The notes under the pieces were generated by a model, which was not told the DNA's origin, ran no database searches, and saw only the letters and a program-made list of their open reading frames with translations. Positions 18,344 to 27,543 of a stretch of 64,000 bases of DNA are shown here, one piece after another. The stretch is from Variibacter gotjawalensis (GTDB lineage Bacteria; Pseudomonadota; Alphaproteobacteria; Rhizobiales; Xanthobacteraceae): contig NZ_AP014946.1 in assembly GCF_002355335.1 (NCBI RefSeq), positions 2,185,501-2,249,500 of the forward strand, given 5' to 3'. A program made the translations under genes and the position numbers. Position 1 is the stretch's first letter. Each line of letters opens with the position of its first letter.

Positions 18344-20260
18344 TCAGGCGAGTTGCACCACTTCAGGTGCAACATCTTTGCCAAGGGCTTCGAACACCTT
18401 GACGAAGATGCCTTGCGCATCGAGACCCGCCTTCGCGTACATGATGTTCGGCGAGTCATGATCGATGAAGGTATCCGGCAGGATCATCGAGCGGAACTTG
18501 AGACCGCGGTCGAAAACGCCGTTGTCGGACAGAAGTTGCATGACCTGGCTGCCGAAGCCGCCGATCGAGCCTTCTTCGATCGTGATCAAAACTTCGTGCT
18601 CGCGGGCCAAACGCAGGATGAGATCGCTGTCGAGCGGCTTGGCAAAGCGTGCATCCGCGACTGTCGTCGAGAGGCCATGTGCGCCGAGCTGGTCGGCAGC
18701 CTTCAATGCTTCCTGCAGACGCGTGCCGTAGGAGAGCAGGGCGATCTTCGTGCCTTCGCGCACGATACGGCCCTTGCCGATTTCGAGCGGCACGCCGAAT
18801 TCCGGCAGATCGATGCCGACACCGTCACCACGCGGATATCGCAGCGCCGACGGGGCATCGTCGATCGCAACTTGCGTCGCAACCATGTGACGCAGATCGG
18901 CCTCATCGGCCGCAGCCATCAGAACGAAGTTCGGCAGACAGCCGAGATAGGCGATGTCGAACGAGCCCGCATGCGTCGGGCCGTCGGCGCCGACGAGACC
19001 GGCGCGGTCCATCGCGAAACGAACCGGAAGATTCTGAATCGCAACGTCGTGAACGACTTGGTCGTAGCCGCGCTGAAGGAACGTCGAGTAGATCGCGCAG
19101 AACGGCTTGTAACCTTCGGTCGCAAGACCGGCCGCGAATGTCACGGCATGCTGCTCGGCGATACCAACATCGAAGGTGCGTTCCGGGAACGCCTTGTTGA
19201 AGATGTCGATGCCGGTGCCGGACGGCATTGCGGCCGTGATGCCGACGATCTTGTCGTCCTTCTGGGCTTCGAGCACGAGGCTCTCGCCGAACACCTTCTG
19301 ATACGAGGGCGCATTCGGCTTGGCTTTGGCCTGCTTGCCGGTGACGACATCGAATTTCACGACGCCATGATACTTGTCGTCCGCAGCTTCGGCCGGGCCA
19401 TAGCCCTTGCCCTTCTGCGTCACGACGTGGATGAGGATCGGGCCTTCCTTCGCATCGCGCACGTTCTTAAGAACGGGCAGCAGATGGTCTAAGTTATGCC
19501 CGTCGATCGGGCCTACGTAGTAAAAGCCGAGCTCTTCGAACAGCGTACCGCCGGTAACAAAACCGCGTGCGAGTTCTTCGGCCAGCGCTGCCTTCTGCTC
19601 GAAGAATTTCGGCAGACGCTTCGCGATCTGCTTGCCGATCTCGCGCAGCGAGCGATAAGTGCGGCCCGAAATGAGACGCGCAAGGTAAGCCGACATCGCG
19701 CCGACCGGCGGAGCGATCGACATCTCGTTGTCGTTGAGGATGACGATCAGGCGCGAGTTCATCGCGCCGGCATTGTTCATTGCCTCGTAAGCCATGCCGG
19801 CCGACATCGAACCGTCGCCGATGACTGCGATAACGTTGTTCTTCCCGCCGCCGAGATCGCGTGCGACGGCCATGCCGAGGCCGGCCGAGATCGATGTCGA
19901 CGAATGCGCGGCGCCGAAGGGGTCGTATTCGCTCTCGGCGCGCTTGGTGAAGCCCGAGAGGCCGTCGCCTTGACGCAGCGTGCGAATGCGATCGCGGCGG
20001 CCGGTCAAAATCTTGTGCGGATAGGCCTGATGGCCGACGTCCCAAATGATGCGATCGTCGGGCGTATTGAAGACATGATGTAGCGCAACGGTGAGCTCGA
20101 CTACGCCGAGGCCCGCGCCGAGGTGACCGCCCGTGACCGACACGGCGCTGATCGTTTCGTCACGGAGTTCCTGCGCAACTTGTTTCAAATCCGCTTCGCG
20201 GATGCGACGCAAGTCTGCCGGAGTTTTGATCGTATCGAGCAACGGAGTTTGCAAGTTCAT
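18344..20260 (-). CDS. dxs: 1-deoxy-D-xylulose-5-phosphate synthase
   Basis: A 638-residue thiamine-diphosphate enzyme that condenses pyruvate with glyceraldehyde-3-phosphate, the first and flux-controlling step of the MEP isoprenoid pathway. The ThDP/Mg motif starts [18 protein letters not shown] (about 150-170). The transketolase-like middle domain has [15 protein letters not shown] and GPTHAGSFD. Length is standard. It lies 186 bases upstream of ispH on the same strand; a short stem (GCGGCTT/AAGCCGC, 18266-18284) between them is not a clear terminator. It is divergent from hpnN, with a 230-base shared upstream region. Confidence 0.97.
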   Translation of the reverse strand: MNLQTPLLDTIKTPADLRRIREADLKQVAQELRDETISAVSVTGGHLGAGLGVVELTVALHHVFNTPDDRIIWDVGHQAYPHKILTGRRDRIRTLRQGDGLSGFTKRAESEYDPFGAAHSSTSISAGLGMAVARDLGGGKNNVIAVIGDGSMSAGMAYEAMNNAGAMNSRLIVILNDNEMSIAPPVGAMSAYLARLISGRTYRSLREIGKQIAKRLPKFFEQKAALAEELARGFVTGGTLFEELGFYYVGPIDGHNLDHLLPVLKNVRDAKEGPILIHVVTQKGKGYGPAEAADDKYHGVVKFDVVTGKQAKAKPNAPSYQKVFGESLVLEAQKDDKIVGITAAMPSGTGIDIFNKAFPERTFDVGIAEQHAVTFAAGLATEGYKPFCAIYSTFLQRGYDQVVHDVAIQNLPVRFAMDRAGLVGADGPTHAGSFDIAYLGCLPNFVLMAAADEADLRHMVATQVAIDDAPSALRYPRGDGVGIDLPEFGVPLEIGKGRIVREGTKIALLSYGTRLQEALKAADQLGAHGLSTTVADARFAKPLDSDLILRLAREHEVLITIEEGSIGGFGSQVMQLLSDNGVFDRGLKFRSMILPDTFIDHDSPNIMYAKAGLDAQGIFVKVFEALGKDVAPEVVQLA

Positions 20261-20446
20261 CTCACAGCTTTTCGTTTATCGGTGCTAGCTTGCCGCCGCG
20301 TGCTCCACCGGTCCAAAGGCTCATTTGGGCTCTTTTGAGCTTCTCACAACCAGGAGCAAAGGCGTTGGGCGATAATAAGGAACCGCTTCCGCCAACCCTG
20401 GAAATCGATCCTTTTCACTACTTGATCCCAGGGGTCCCTCGCAATA

Positions 20447-20472
20447 GGAACCGCTGAACCCACCCTCCAGTT
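20447..20472 (+). promoter_or_regulatory. Possible EcfG-like promoter in front of hpnN
   Basis: GGAAC (20447-20451) is followed after 17 bases by AGTT (20469-20472), one mismatch from the alphaproteobacterial stress-sigma consensus GGAAC-N16/17-CGTT. The start codon of hpnN is only 18 bases further on and has no obvious Shine-Dalgarno, so any leader would be very short. Weak support. Confidence 0.28.
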
Positions 20473-20490
20473 CGGACTTAGTCACCAAAT

Positions 20491-23094
20491 ATGCTGAAGA
20501 GGACCATCGTCGGGATTGTACAATACTGTACCCGCGCGCCATGGATAGTGGTCGCGGGATCAATCATTATTGCAATTCTTTCAGGCTATTACACGGCGAA
20601 TAACTTTTCTATCGATACCGACATCGGGAAGCTGATTTCGCCTACGGTGGATTGGAGAAAGCGCGAAATCGCCTTCGAACAGGCCTATCCGGGCAAAGAC
20701 AACTCAATTCTCGTGGTAATCGAGGCTTCTACGCCCGAACAGGCGGCGCAGGCGCAGGCGCGGCTCGCGACCGAGCTGGAGAAGAATAAGGACCTCTTTC
20801 CTGGCGTCGTGCGGTCGGGAGCTGGTCAGTTCTTCGAGCAGAATGGGCTTTTGTTCCTTCCGCAAGAAGAAGTGGAAAAGACGACCGGGGGCCTCGCTCA
20901 AGCCGACCAACTCGTCGGCGTTCTGGCCGCGGACCCCAGTTTGCGAGGCCTGACCGACGCGCTTCGATTCGCTCTCGCCGGCGTCCAGCGCGGCGCCACC
21001 ACCCTCGATCAACTCGCCCCCACCATGAATGCGGCCGCCGAAACGGTCGAAAAAGACCTAGCGGGTCAGCCGGCCAGTTTCTCTTGGCATGGCCTCCTGC
21101 GCGGAAAGTTGGAGCCGGGCGATCTCCGCCGGTTCATCCAGGTTCAGGCAAAGCTCGACTTCTCCGCTCTGGAGCCGGGTAAGGACGCCTCCGACGCAAT
21201 CCGTAAGGCTGCGCGCGACCTCAACCTCGCCGAGACGCTGAACGCGCGCGTCCGCCTCACCGGTGCAGTGCCCATCGCCGACGAAGAATTCGCCACCGTG
21301 CAGGAAGGCTTCCTCTTCCATACGGTCGGCATGGTGTTCTTCGTCCTGTTGATCCTCTGGCTGGCCCTCCACTCGGGCAAGCTTATCTTCGCCGTCCTCA
21401 TCAACATGTTCCTCGGCCTCGCCATCACGGCGGCGCTTGGGCTCCTGATGGTCGGATCGCTGAACTTGATCTCGATCGCTTTCGCGGTGCTGTTCGTCGG
21501 CCTCGGCGTCGACTTCGGCATTCAGTTCGCGGTCCGCTATCGCGCGGCGCGCTTTGCCAGCGACGACTTGCGGGAAGCGCTGGCAGAGACGGCACGCTCG
21601 ATCGGTTCGCCATTGACCCTCGCGGCTGCAGCTGTTGCCGCAGGCTTCTTGTCGTTCCTGCCGACCGCCTATAGCGGCGTTTCCGAACTCGGTCAGATCG
21701 CCGGCGTAGGCATGCTGATCGCGTTCTTGACGAGCGTGACGTTCCTGCCGGCGCTGCTGACGCTGCTCAATCCGGCCGGCGAACCGGCCGAGGTCGGCTA
21801 TAAGGCGCTGGCTCCAGTCGATCATTTCCTCGAGCGGCACCGCATCGGGGTGCTCGCCGGCACCGCGCTCTGCGCCATCGGTGGTCTGCCGCTGTTGTTC
21901 TACCTGACTTTCGACTTCAACCCGATCAACCTGCGCAGTCCGAAGGTGGAGTCGATCGCGACCTTCCTCGATCTGCGCAAGGACCCGAATATCGGCGCCA
22001 ACGCGATCAACGTCTTGCTGCCGTCGCAGGCGGAAGCCGAGAAAGTTGCCGAGGGCCTCGGCAAGCTTCCCGAGGTCGAGCGCGCGATGACGGTCGCGAA
22101 CTTCGTGCCGGAGGATCAAGAGCCGAAGCTCAAGGCGATCCGCGCGCTCGCCGAGAAGCTCGAGCCGGCGCTCAACCCGGACAATCCGGAGCCCCCGCCG
22201 ACCGACGCCGAGAACGTCGAGTCCCTCAACGACACCGCCACGGCGCTCGAGAAAGCCGCCGAAGCCGGCAAGGGGATTGGCGCGGATGCGGCCAAACGAT
22301 TGGCCGCCGCGCTGAAAAAAGTGGCCGCCAGTCCCGAGCCAATGCGTGCGTCAGTGACCGCGTCATTCATCCCCCCTCTGCAAACTGTCCTCGGCGAATT
22401 ACGCAATTATCTCAAAGCCGAACCGGTAACTCTTGAATCACTTCCTCAGGAGTTGAAATCCGACTGGATCACCAAAGATGGTCGCGCCCGCGCCGAGGCG
22501 ATCCCCAAAGGCGACCCGAACGACAACGACGTTTTGCGGGCTTTCGCGCGCTCGGTCGTGAAGGCTTATCCGAACGCGATCGGTGGCCCGATCTCGATTC
22601 TCGAGTCCGGCAATACGATCGTGAACGCGTTCATCCAGGCCGGGATCTGGGCGCTGCTCTCGATTGCGATTCTGCTCTGGATCGTGCTGCGCCGGATCAG
22701 CGACGTGCTGCTGACGTTGGTCCCGCTGCTCGTCGCGGGCGTGCTGACGCTCGAAATCTGCGTGTTGATAGGGATGCCGCTCAACTTCGCGAACATCATC
22801 GCGTTGCCGCTGCTGCTCGGTGTCGGCGTCGCGTTCAAGATCTACTACATCATGGCGTGGCGCGCCGGGCAGGGGAACCTGCTGCAGTCGAGCCTGACCC
22901 GCGCCGTGATTTGGAGTGCGCTCGCCAGCATGGTGGCCTTCGGCAGCCTCTGGCTGTCCAGCCATCCGGGCACGTCGAGCATGGGCAAGTTGCTCGCGCT
23001 CTCGCTTGCCACGACGCTCTGCGCCGCAGTGCTGTTCCAGCCGGCCCTGATGGGCAAGCCGCGCGAGGTCGAAAAAGACGGCACGAGCATCTAG
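20491..23094 (+). CDS. hpnN: Hopanoid transporter HpnN (RND/MMPL family)
   Basis: An 867-residue RND-superfamily protein that moves hopanoids from the inner to the outer membrane in Rhodopseudomonas-type bacteria. Membrane topology is the family's: one N-terminal helix (about 15-35), a large periplasmic loop, a bundle of five helices (about 270-430) containing GLGVDFGIQFAVRYR, helix 7 near 450, a second periplasmic loop, and a final bundle (about 715-855). The second loop holds an Ala/Glu/Pro-rich stretch (about 560-620). It is divergent from dxs and ends at a strong bidirectional terminator. The start codon lacks a good ribosome-binding site. Confidence 0.92.
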   Translation: MLKRTIVGIVQYCTRAPWIVVAGSIIIAILSGYYTANNFSIDTDIGKLISPTVDWRKREIAFEQAYPGKDNSILVVIEASTPEQAAQAQARLATELEKNKDLFPGVVRSGAGQFFEQNGLLFLPQEEVEKTTGGLAQADQLVGVLAADPSLRGLTDALRFALAGVQRGATTLDQLAPTMNAAAETVEKDLAGQPASFSWHGLLRGKLEPGDLRRFIQVQAKLDFSALEPGKDASDAIRKAARDLNLAETLNARVRLTGAVPIADEEFATVQEGFLFHTVGMVFFVLLILWLALHSGKLIFAVLINMFLGLAITAALGLLMVGSLNLISIAFAVLFVGLGVDFGIQFAVRYRAARFASDDLREALAETARSIGSPLTLAAAAVAAGFLSFLPTAYSGVSELGQIAGVGMLIAFLTSVTFLPALLTLLNPAGEPAEVGYKALAPVDHFLERHRIGVLAGTALCAIGGLPLLFYLTFDFNPINLRSPKVESIATFLDLRKDPNIGANAINVLLPSQAEAEKVAEGLGKLPEVERAMTVANFVPEDQEPKLKAIRALAEKLEPALNPDNPEPPPTDAENVESLNDTATALEKAAEAGKGIGADAAKRLAAALKKVAASPEPMRASVTASFIPPLQTVLGELRNYLKAEPVTLESLPQELKSDWITKDGRARAEAIPKGDPNDNDVLRAFARSVVKAYPNAIGGPISILESGNTIVNAFIQAGIWALLSIAILLWIVLRRISDVLLTLVPLLVAGVLTLEICVLIGMPLNFANIIALPLLLGVGVAFKIYYIMAWRAGQGNLLQSSLTRAVIWSALASMVAFGSLWLSSHPGTSSMGKLLALSLATTLCAAVLFQPALMGKPREVEKDGTSI

Positions 23095-23119
23095 CTCCCA
23101 TCGTCACCGCCCAAACAGA

Positions 23120-23145
23120 AACGCCGCCCCGGAGGGCGGCGTTTT
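23120..23145. terminator. Bidirectional rho-independent terminator after hpnN
   Basis: A perfect 10-bp GC-rich stem (AACGCCGCCC / GGGCGGCGTT) with a 4-base loop is followed by TTTTT on the plus strand and by TTTCTGTTT on the minus strand. It lies between the convergent hpnN and DUF2147 genes and can stop both. Confidence 0.88.
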
Positions 23146-23167
23146 TCGTTTCAGTTTGCCGAGGCGA

Positions 23168-23677
23168 TCAGGTGCCGACCGCGGAGCAGACGCTCTTCTG
23201 CGCCGGTGCCGCCGCGGCAGTTGTCTTCGGAGCCGGGGAACCCGGGGGCGGTGCGGCGCGGCCTGTGGTCTCGGCCTTCACGCGCGTCCACTTCTCGCCG
23301 CCGCAGAGGAAGCCCATCACGCAACCACGGACGTTGAGCAGGTCCGGATTGTCCAACGAGATGCTGGCCGTGTAGGTCTTGCCGTTCTCGGCGTTGTAGA
23401 TTTGGCCTTCCCATTTATTGGGATCGGAAGGCTTCATACCAAGGATGATCGGCATGCCGAGAGTCGGCCGCGTCCGCTTGGCAGCGTCCGGATTTTCCTT
23501 GTCGACCCCGGGTTCCTTTTCCCACGAGATCACGCCCCAATAGGCGCCTTTACAGTTCTCGATCTTGATCTTGGCCACCTTGTCGGCAACCAGCCATTCA
23601 CCGGTCGGGTCGGCCGCGGCCGCAATTCCTGTCGTGAGGCAGAGGGCCGCAAGGGCACCCGCAATACGTCGCATCAC
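23168..23677 (-). CDS. Exported DUF2147 family protein
   Basis: A 169-residue secreted protein with a signal peptide (about residues 1-21, ending IAAAAD). The mature part matches the DUF2147 pattern: GEWLVADKVAKIKIENC, a WEGQIYNAENGKTY segment and an LNVRGCVMGFLCGGEKW block with a conserved Cys. The family forms a small lipocalin-like beta barrel; its ligand is unknown. It sits alone between hpnN and hpnO, in reverse orientation to both; whether it has any role in hopanoid handling is not shown by the sequence. The last 25 residues are a Pro/Ala-rich tail. Confidence 0.82.
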   Translation of the reverse strand: MMRRIAGALAALCLTTGIAAAADPTGEWLVADKVAKIKIENCKGAYWGVISWEKEPGVDKENPDAAKRTRPTLGMPIILGMKPSDPNKWEGQIYNAENGKTYTASISLDNPDLLNVRGCVMGFLCGGEKWTRVKAETTGRAAPPPGSPAPKTTAAAAPAQKSVCSAVGT

Positions 23678-23815
23678 TGTTATTCCCTGTTTTTTGACCG
23701 CCCGGCACCATACAACCGTCTAAGAAACCCGTCACCATCTTCGTACTAAATTGGTTGCGGGCGGGCAGTGTTCTGCTTACGTCACGCTAAACAAGTCATG
23801 CAAACTGGACAAAAC

Positions 23816-25222
23816 ATGGGCGCAAATCCGGCCGATACGATCGACGCGGCCACACTTTTCGCGGCGAACGAAGCGGAACGCTACAATCTGCACACGCGCC
23901 ATCTTAACGAGCAGATGGTCCGTGTCCTTAAAACTATCGGATATGACGTTGGTTTCACAAAGGGGCAGGGCCAATACCTTTATGACCGGAACGGCGAGAA
24001 GTATCTCGACCTTCTGAGCGGCTTTGGCGTGTTCGCGCTCGGCCGCAACCATCCGGACATTCGCGAAGCACTCAAGAGCGTCCTCGACAGCGATCTTCCG
24101 AATCTCGTCCAGATGGATGTCTCGACCCTCGCCGGCATCCTGGCGAAGAAGTTGCTCGAAAATGTCCCAAGCATGGAGAAGGTGTTTTTCGCCAACTCTG
24201 GGGCCGAAGCTGTCGAAGCCGCGATCAAGTTTGCCCGCGCGGCGACCGGCAAGCAGACCATCGTTTTTTGCGATCACGCTTTCCATGGCCTGACCCACGG
24301 CGCGCTCTCGCTGAACGGCGACGCCATCTTCCGCACCGGCTTCGAGCCGCTGCTCGGCGGCTGCATCAAGGTTCCGTTCGACGACCTCGCGGCGCTGGAG
24401 CAAGCGCTGGCGACCAAGCAGGTCGGTGCCTTCATCGTCGAGCCCGTTCAGGGCAAAGGCGTCAACGTCCCGTCCGATGGCTATCTGAAGGCGGCGGCCG
24501 ATCTCTGCCGTAAGCACGGCGCGCTGTTCATCGCCGACGAGATCCAGACCGGCCTCGGCCGCACGGGCAAGTTCCTGGCGATCGAGCACTGGGGTGTCGA
24601 GCCCGACATGGTGCTCCTCGCAAAGTCGCTTTCGGGCGGTCACGTTCCGGTCGGCGCGGTGCTGACGCGCAAGTGGATTTTCGACAAGCTTTTCGATCGC
24701 ATGGACCGCGCCGTTGTCCACGGCTCGACGTTCGCGAAGAACGATCTCGCGATGGCGGCGGGCATCGCGACACTCGACGTAATGAAGCGCGAAAACGTCG
24801 TCGAGAACGCCGCCCGCATGGGCGATCGCATCCTCAGCGATATTCGCGCGCTGATCCCCAAATGGGAGATGCTCAAAGAGGTGCGCGGCAAGGGCTTGAT
24901 GATCGGCATCGAATTCGGCCCGCCGAAATCGCTGTCGCTCAGGCCGGGCTGGCACATGATGGAGGCGGCGAACAAAGGCTTGTTCTGCCAGCTCATCACG
25001 ATCCCGCTTTTCAAGGAGCATCACATACTCAGCCAGGTCGCCGGGCACGGCATGCAGGTCGTGAAATTCTTGCCGCCACTGATCGTCAACGAAGATGACT
25101 GCAAGTGGATCGCAAAATCGCTCGATCAAGTGATTGGCGAGAGCCACAGCGCCGGCGCGTTCTTCTCGCTCGGTAAGACGCTGGCTGGTCATGCCTTAAA
25201 GGCGCGCTCGTCGGCCGCATGA
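23816..25222 (+). CDS. hpnO: Hopanoid aminotransferase HpnO
   Basis: A 468-residue class III PLP aminotransferase that installs the terminal amino group of aminobacteriohopanetriol. The PLP signature is visible: ANSGAEAVEAAIKFAR (phosphate binding), FIADEIQTGLGRTGKF (Asp contacting the pyridine ring) and LLAKSLSGGHVPVGA (Schiff-base Lys). The N-terminal HTRHLNEQMVRVLKTIGYD block matches HpnO rather than ornithine aminotransferases. Three starts are possible (GTG 23768, ATG 23798, ATG 23816). The last gives the family-like N terminus and has GGA seven to nine bases upstream; the choice is uncertain by 6-16 residues. It overlaps the following oxidoreductase by ATGA. Confidence 0.9.
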   Translation: MGANPADTIDAATLFAANEAERYNLHTRHLNEQMVRVLKTIGYDVGFTKGQGQYLYDRNGEKYLDLLSGFGVFALGRNHPDIREALKSVLDSDLPNLVQMDVSTLAGILAKKLLENVPSMEKVFFANSGAEAVEAAIKFARAATGKQTIVFCDHAFHGLTHGALSLNGDAIFRTGFEPLLGGCIKVPFDDLAALEQALATKQVGAFIVEPVQGKGVNVPSDGYLKAAADLCRKHGALFIADEIQTGLGRTGKFLAIEHWGVEPDMVLLAKSLSGGHVPVGAVLTRKWIFDKLFDRMDRAVVHGSTFAKNDLAMAAGIATLDVMKRENVVENAARMGDRILSDIRALIPKWEMLKEVRGKGLMIGIEFGPPKSLSLRPGWHMMEAANKGLFCQLITIPLFKEHHILSQVAGHGMQVVKFLPPLIVNEDDCKWIAKSLDQVIGESHSAGAFFSLGKTLAGHALKARSSAA

Positions 25223-26205
25223 TCGGCGTCGGAATTCTCGGCGCTGGCTTCTTCGGTGAGTTTCACGCCCGGGCGGTTCGCGCCGTCGATGGCGTCGAAG
25301 TCCGCGCTGTCTGCGCCAACCCGATGGCGGAGGCCGAAGTCTTCGCGAAGCAATACGGCGGCACAGCTTACGACGATTGGCGCGAGCTGATCGCCGATTC
25401 GTCGGTTGATGCCGTTGTCGTCGCGACGCCGCATCATCTGCATGCGCCGATGGTGATCGCAGCGCTCGAGGCCGGCAAGCACGTGCTAGTCGAAAAGCCG
25501 ATGGCACTGAGCGTCGCCGAATGCGACGCGGTCATCGCAGTGTCTCGCAAGGCGAACACGACGCTGATGGTCGGGCACATTCTGCATTTCGCCAAGCCGT
25601 GCTTGGTCGCGCAAGACATTCTCGCGCGCGGCGAACTCGGTCGTCCGCTCGCCGCATCGAGCTCTCTCGTCAAATTCTGGATGGAGGAGAACCGGCGCGG
25701 CTGGCATCTCGATCCGGCGACCGGCGGCGGCATGCTGATGACGGCCGGCATCCACGCGCTCGACGCGCTGCTGTGGTTCATGGGCGGCGAGGTGAAACAG
25801 ATATCTGCAGCTGGCGGCGCGCTCTTCCACGAACAAAAGGCCGACGATAGCCTCATGCTGCTCGTTCGCTTCGACGACAACCGCATTGGTCAAGTCGCCA
25901 GCGTTGCGTATCGCGATGGCGCCGGCAGCTACGGCATCGACCTCATCTGCGAGCGCGGCGCGCTCCGCGTCGACTTCAACACAGGCGTTTCGATCGGGCA
26001 CGACAACATCTGGACGCCGGTTCCAGACTCAGCGGAGCCCGACTGGATGCAGCGCGCAGTCGAGGGTGAGTGGCAAGCGATGGTCACTTGCATTCGCGAC
26101 AGCGCCCCGCCGGTGGTCGACGGCGCCTACGGTCGGAAGGTGATATCCTGCATCGCGGCGGCTCTCACATCCGCGCGCGAGAGCCGCGAAGTTGTCCCGC
26201 AATAG
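25219..26205 (+). CDS. Gfo/Idh/MocA-family NAD(P)-dependent oxidoreductase
   Basis: A 328-residue two-domain dehydrogenase. The N-terminal Rossmann motif is GILGAGFFGEFHARAV; the catalytic-Lys motif is VEKPMAL (about 92-98). The GGGMLMTAGIHALDALLWFMGG block (His in the second domain, split here by two conserved segments) is typical of the family. Such enzymes oxidise or reduce hydroxyl/keto groups of sugars, inositols and related polyols. Its ATG overlaps the hpnO stop, so it is translationally coupled to a hopanoid aminotransferase. A role on the ribosyl or polyol side chain is a reasonable inference but unproven. Its TAG abuts the stop codon of the convergent MFS gene with no gap. Confidence 0.86.
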   Translation: MIGVGILGAGFFGEFHARAVRAVDGVEVRAVCANPMAEAEVFAKQYGGTAYDDWRELIADSSVDAVVVATPHHLHAPMVIAALEAGKHVLVEKPMALSVAECDAVIAVSRKANTTLMVGHILHFAKPCLVAQDILARGELGRPLAASSSLVKFWMEENRRGWHLDPATGGGMLMTAGIHALDALLWFMGGEVKQISAAGGALFHEQKADDSLMLLVRFDDNRIGQVASVAYRDGAGSYGIDLICERGALRVDFNTGVSIGHDNIWTPVPDSAEPDWMQRAVEGEWQAMVTCIRDSAPPVVDGAYGRKVISCIAAALTSARESREVVPQ

Positions 26206-27444
26206 TTACGCGGTCCTCGGCGAGAGGCGCGGCAAACCGGGCCGCGTCAGCAACCACACCGAGATCGTGAGGTTGAGCGCGTTCCACGCGATACCGTTGA
26301 CGAACGCCATATGGTACGAGCCGGTCCAGTCATAGATTGCGCCGGACAGCCAACCGCCGAGCGCCATTCCGATAATCGTTGCCATGATCGCGGTGCCGAC
26401 GCGCGCACCGGCTTCCTGCGGCGGATAATACTCGCGGACGATCAGCGCATAGCTCGGCACGATGCCACCTTGGAACAGCCCAAACAGCATCGAGACGATG
26501 TAGAGTGACACGAGACCGTCGAAGAAGAGATAGAGCACCAGCGCGACCGCCTGCAGAAACGAGCCGAGCAGCAATGTGCGCAAGCCGCCGATCTTGTCCG
26601 CGATGAAGCCGGACGCGATGCGGCTGACGATGCCGGCGCCCATCATCAGCGACAGCATCTCGGCGCCGCGCGCGACGCCATAACCGAGGTCCGCGCAATA
26701 CGCGACGATATGCACCTGCGGCATCGACATAGCGACACAGCAGCCGAGACCCATGATCGCCATCAGCCATTGCAGCGCGTTCGGCGATATTCCGAAAGCC
26801 TGCTGCGTTGTCGTCACGACTTGATTGGCGCCTGCATTGTTCGCGGCCGCGCGGCGGCGCAGAAAATACATCAGTGGTGGGACAGCCACGGCGCAGACGA
26901 CCGCGATGCCTACGATGGTCGCGCGCCACCCGTATTTGTCCATCATGAAGCGTACGATCGGCGGCCACACGGTGCCGGCGAGATAATTGCCGGATGCGCA
27001 GATCGACACCGCGACGCCGCGCCGCTTTTTGAACCAAAACGAGATGTCGGCGACCAGCGGGCCGAATCCCGCCGCGCTGCCGAGACCGATGAGGAGATGT
27101 GACAGCGCGAAAGGCCACAGGCTCGGCGCGACGCTCGCCGCGAGATAGCCGATCACGATCAGCGTGGTCGCTATCGCCAGCGACGCCACGATGCCGAGCC
27201 GATCGACGACGCGTCCGAACAGCACGTTACCGGCCGCAAAGCCGAACATCGTCATCGTGAACGGCAGCGTGGCTTCAGCGCGCGTGATGCCGAAATCGAT
27301 CTGAACGCGCGGGAGAATGACCAGAACAGCCCACATGCCGACGCCGCTGATCGTGGAAATCAGCACGCCGATGAAGAGGCGAAACCAGGAATAGGAAGAA
27401 TCGATATCGTCGGGGGGTGAACCCTCGACTTGTGCGGCAGTCAT
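26206..27444 (-). CDS. MFS transporter
   Basis: A 412-residue major facilitator with about twelve hydrophobic helices. The helix 2-3 loop carries the motif-A-like segment GNVLFGRVVDRLG, and the cytoplasmic mid-loop follows about residue 200 (FLRRRAAANNAG). The pattern resembles the oxalate/formate and monocarboxylate-type MFS branches, but the substrate cannot be told. The ATG at 27444 was preferred over a start 19 codons earlier because the extra residues are charged and unlike an MFS N terminus. It is convergent with the Gfo/Idh gene. Confidence 0.8.
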   Translation of the reverse strand: MTAAQVEGSPPDDIDSSYSWFRLFIGVLISTISGVGMWAVLVILPRVQIDFGITRAEATLPFTMTMFGFAAGNVLFGRVVDRLGIVASLAIATTLIVIGYLAASVAPSLWPFALSHLLIGLGSAAGFGPLVADISFWFKKRRGVAVSICASGNYLAGTVWPPIVRFMMDKYGWRATIVGIAVVCAVAVPPLMYFLRRRAAANNAGANQVVTTTQQAFGISPNALQWLMAIMGLGCCVAMSMPQVHIVAYCADLGYGVARGAEMLSLMMGAGIVSRIASGFIADKIGGLRTLLLGSFLQAVALVLYLFFDGLVSLYIVSMLFGLFQGGIVPSYALIVREYYPPQEAGARVGTAIMATIIGMALGGWLSGAIYDWTGSYHMAFVNGIAWNALNLTISVWLLTRPGLPRLSPRTA

Positions 27445-27543
27445 GCTTTGGCGTTTCCCGGCAGGGTTCTTTTCACGTTGCGTAGCATGAACCCGAGGCA
27501 TCCGCTTATGAATCTTGCGAATGCGAGCCGAGCGTCGGCTTGA

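Noticed and set aside
21058-22119. 353-codon minus-strand frame opposite hpnN, with many Gln, Glu and Arg
   Set aside because: It is an antisense shadow of transmembrane coding sequence, without ribosome site or homologous motifs.
23777-25192. Long open frame of 471 codons on the minus strand opposite hpnO
   Set aside because: It is an antisense shadow of a clearly recognisable aminotransferase in high-GC DNA, with Arg/Glu/Asp-rich composition and no recognisable motif.
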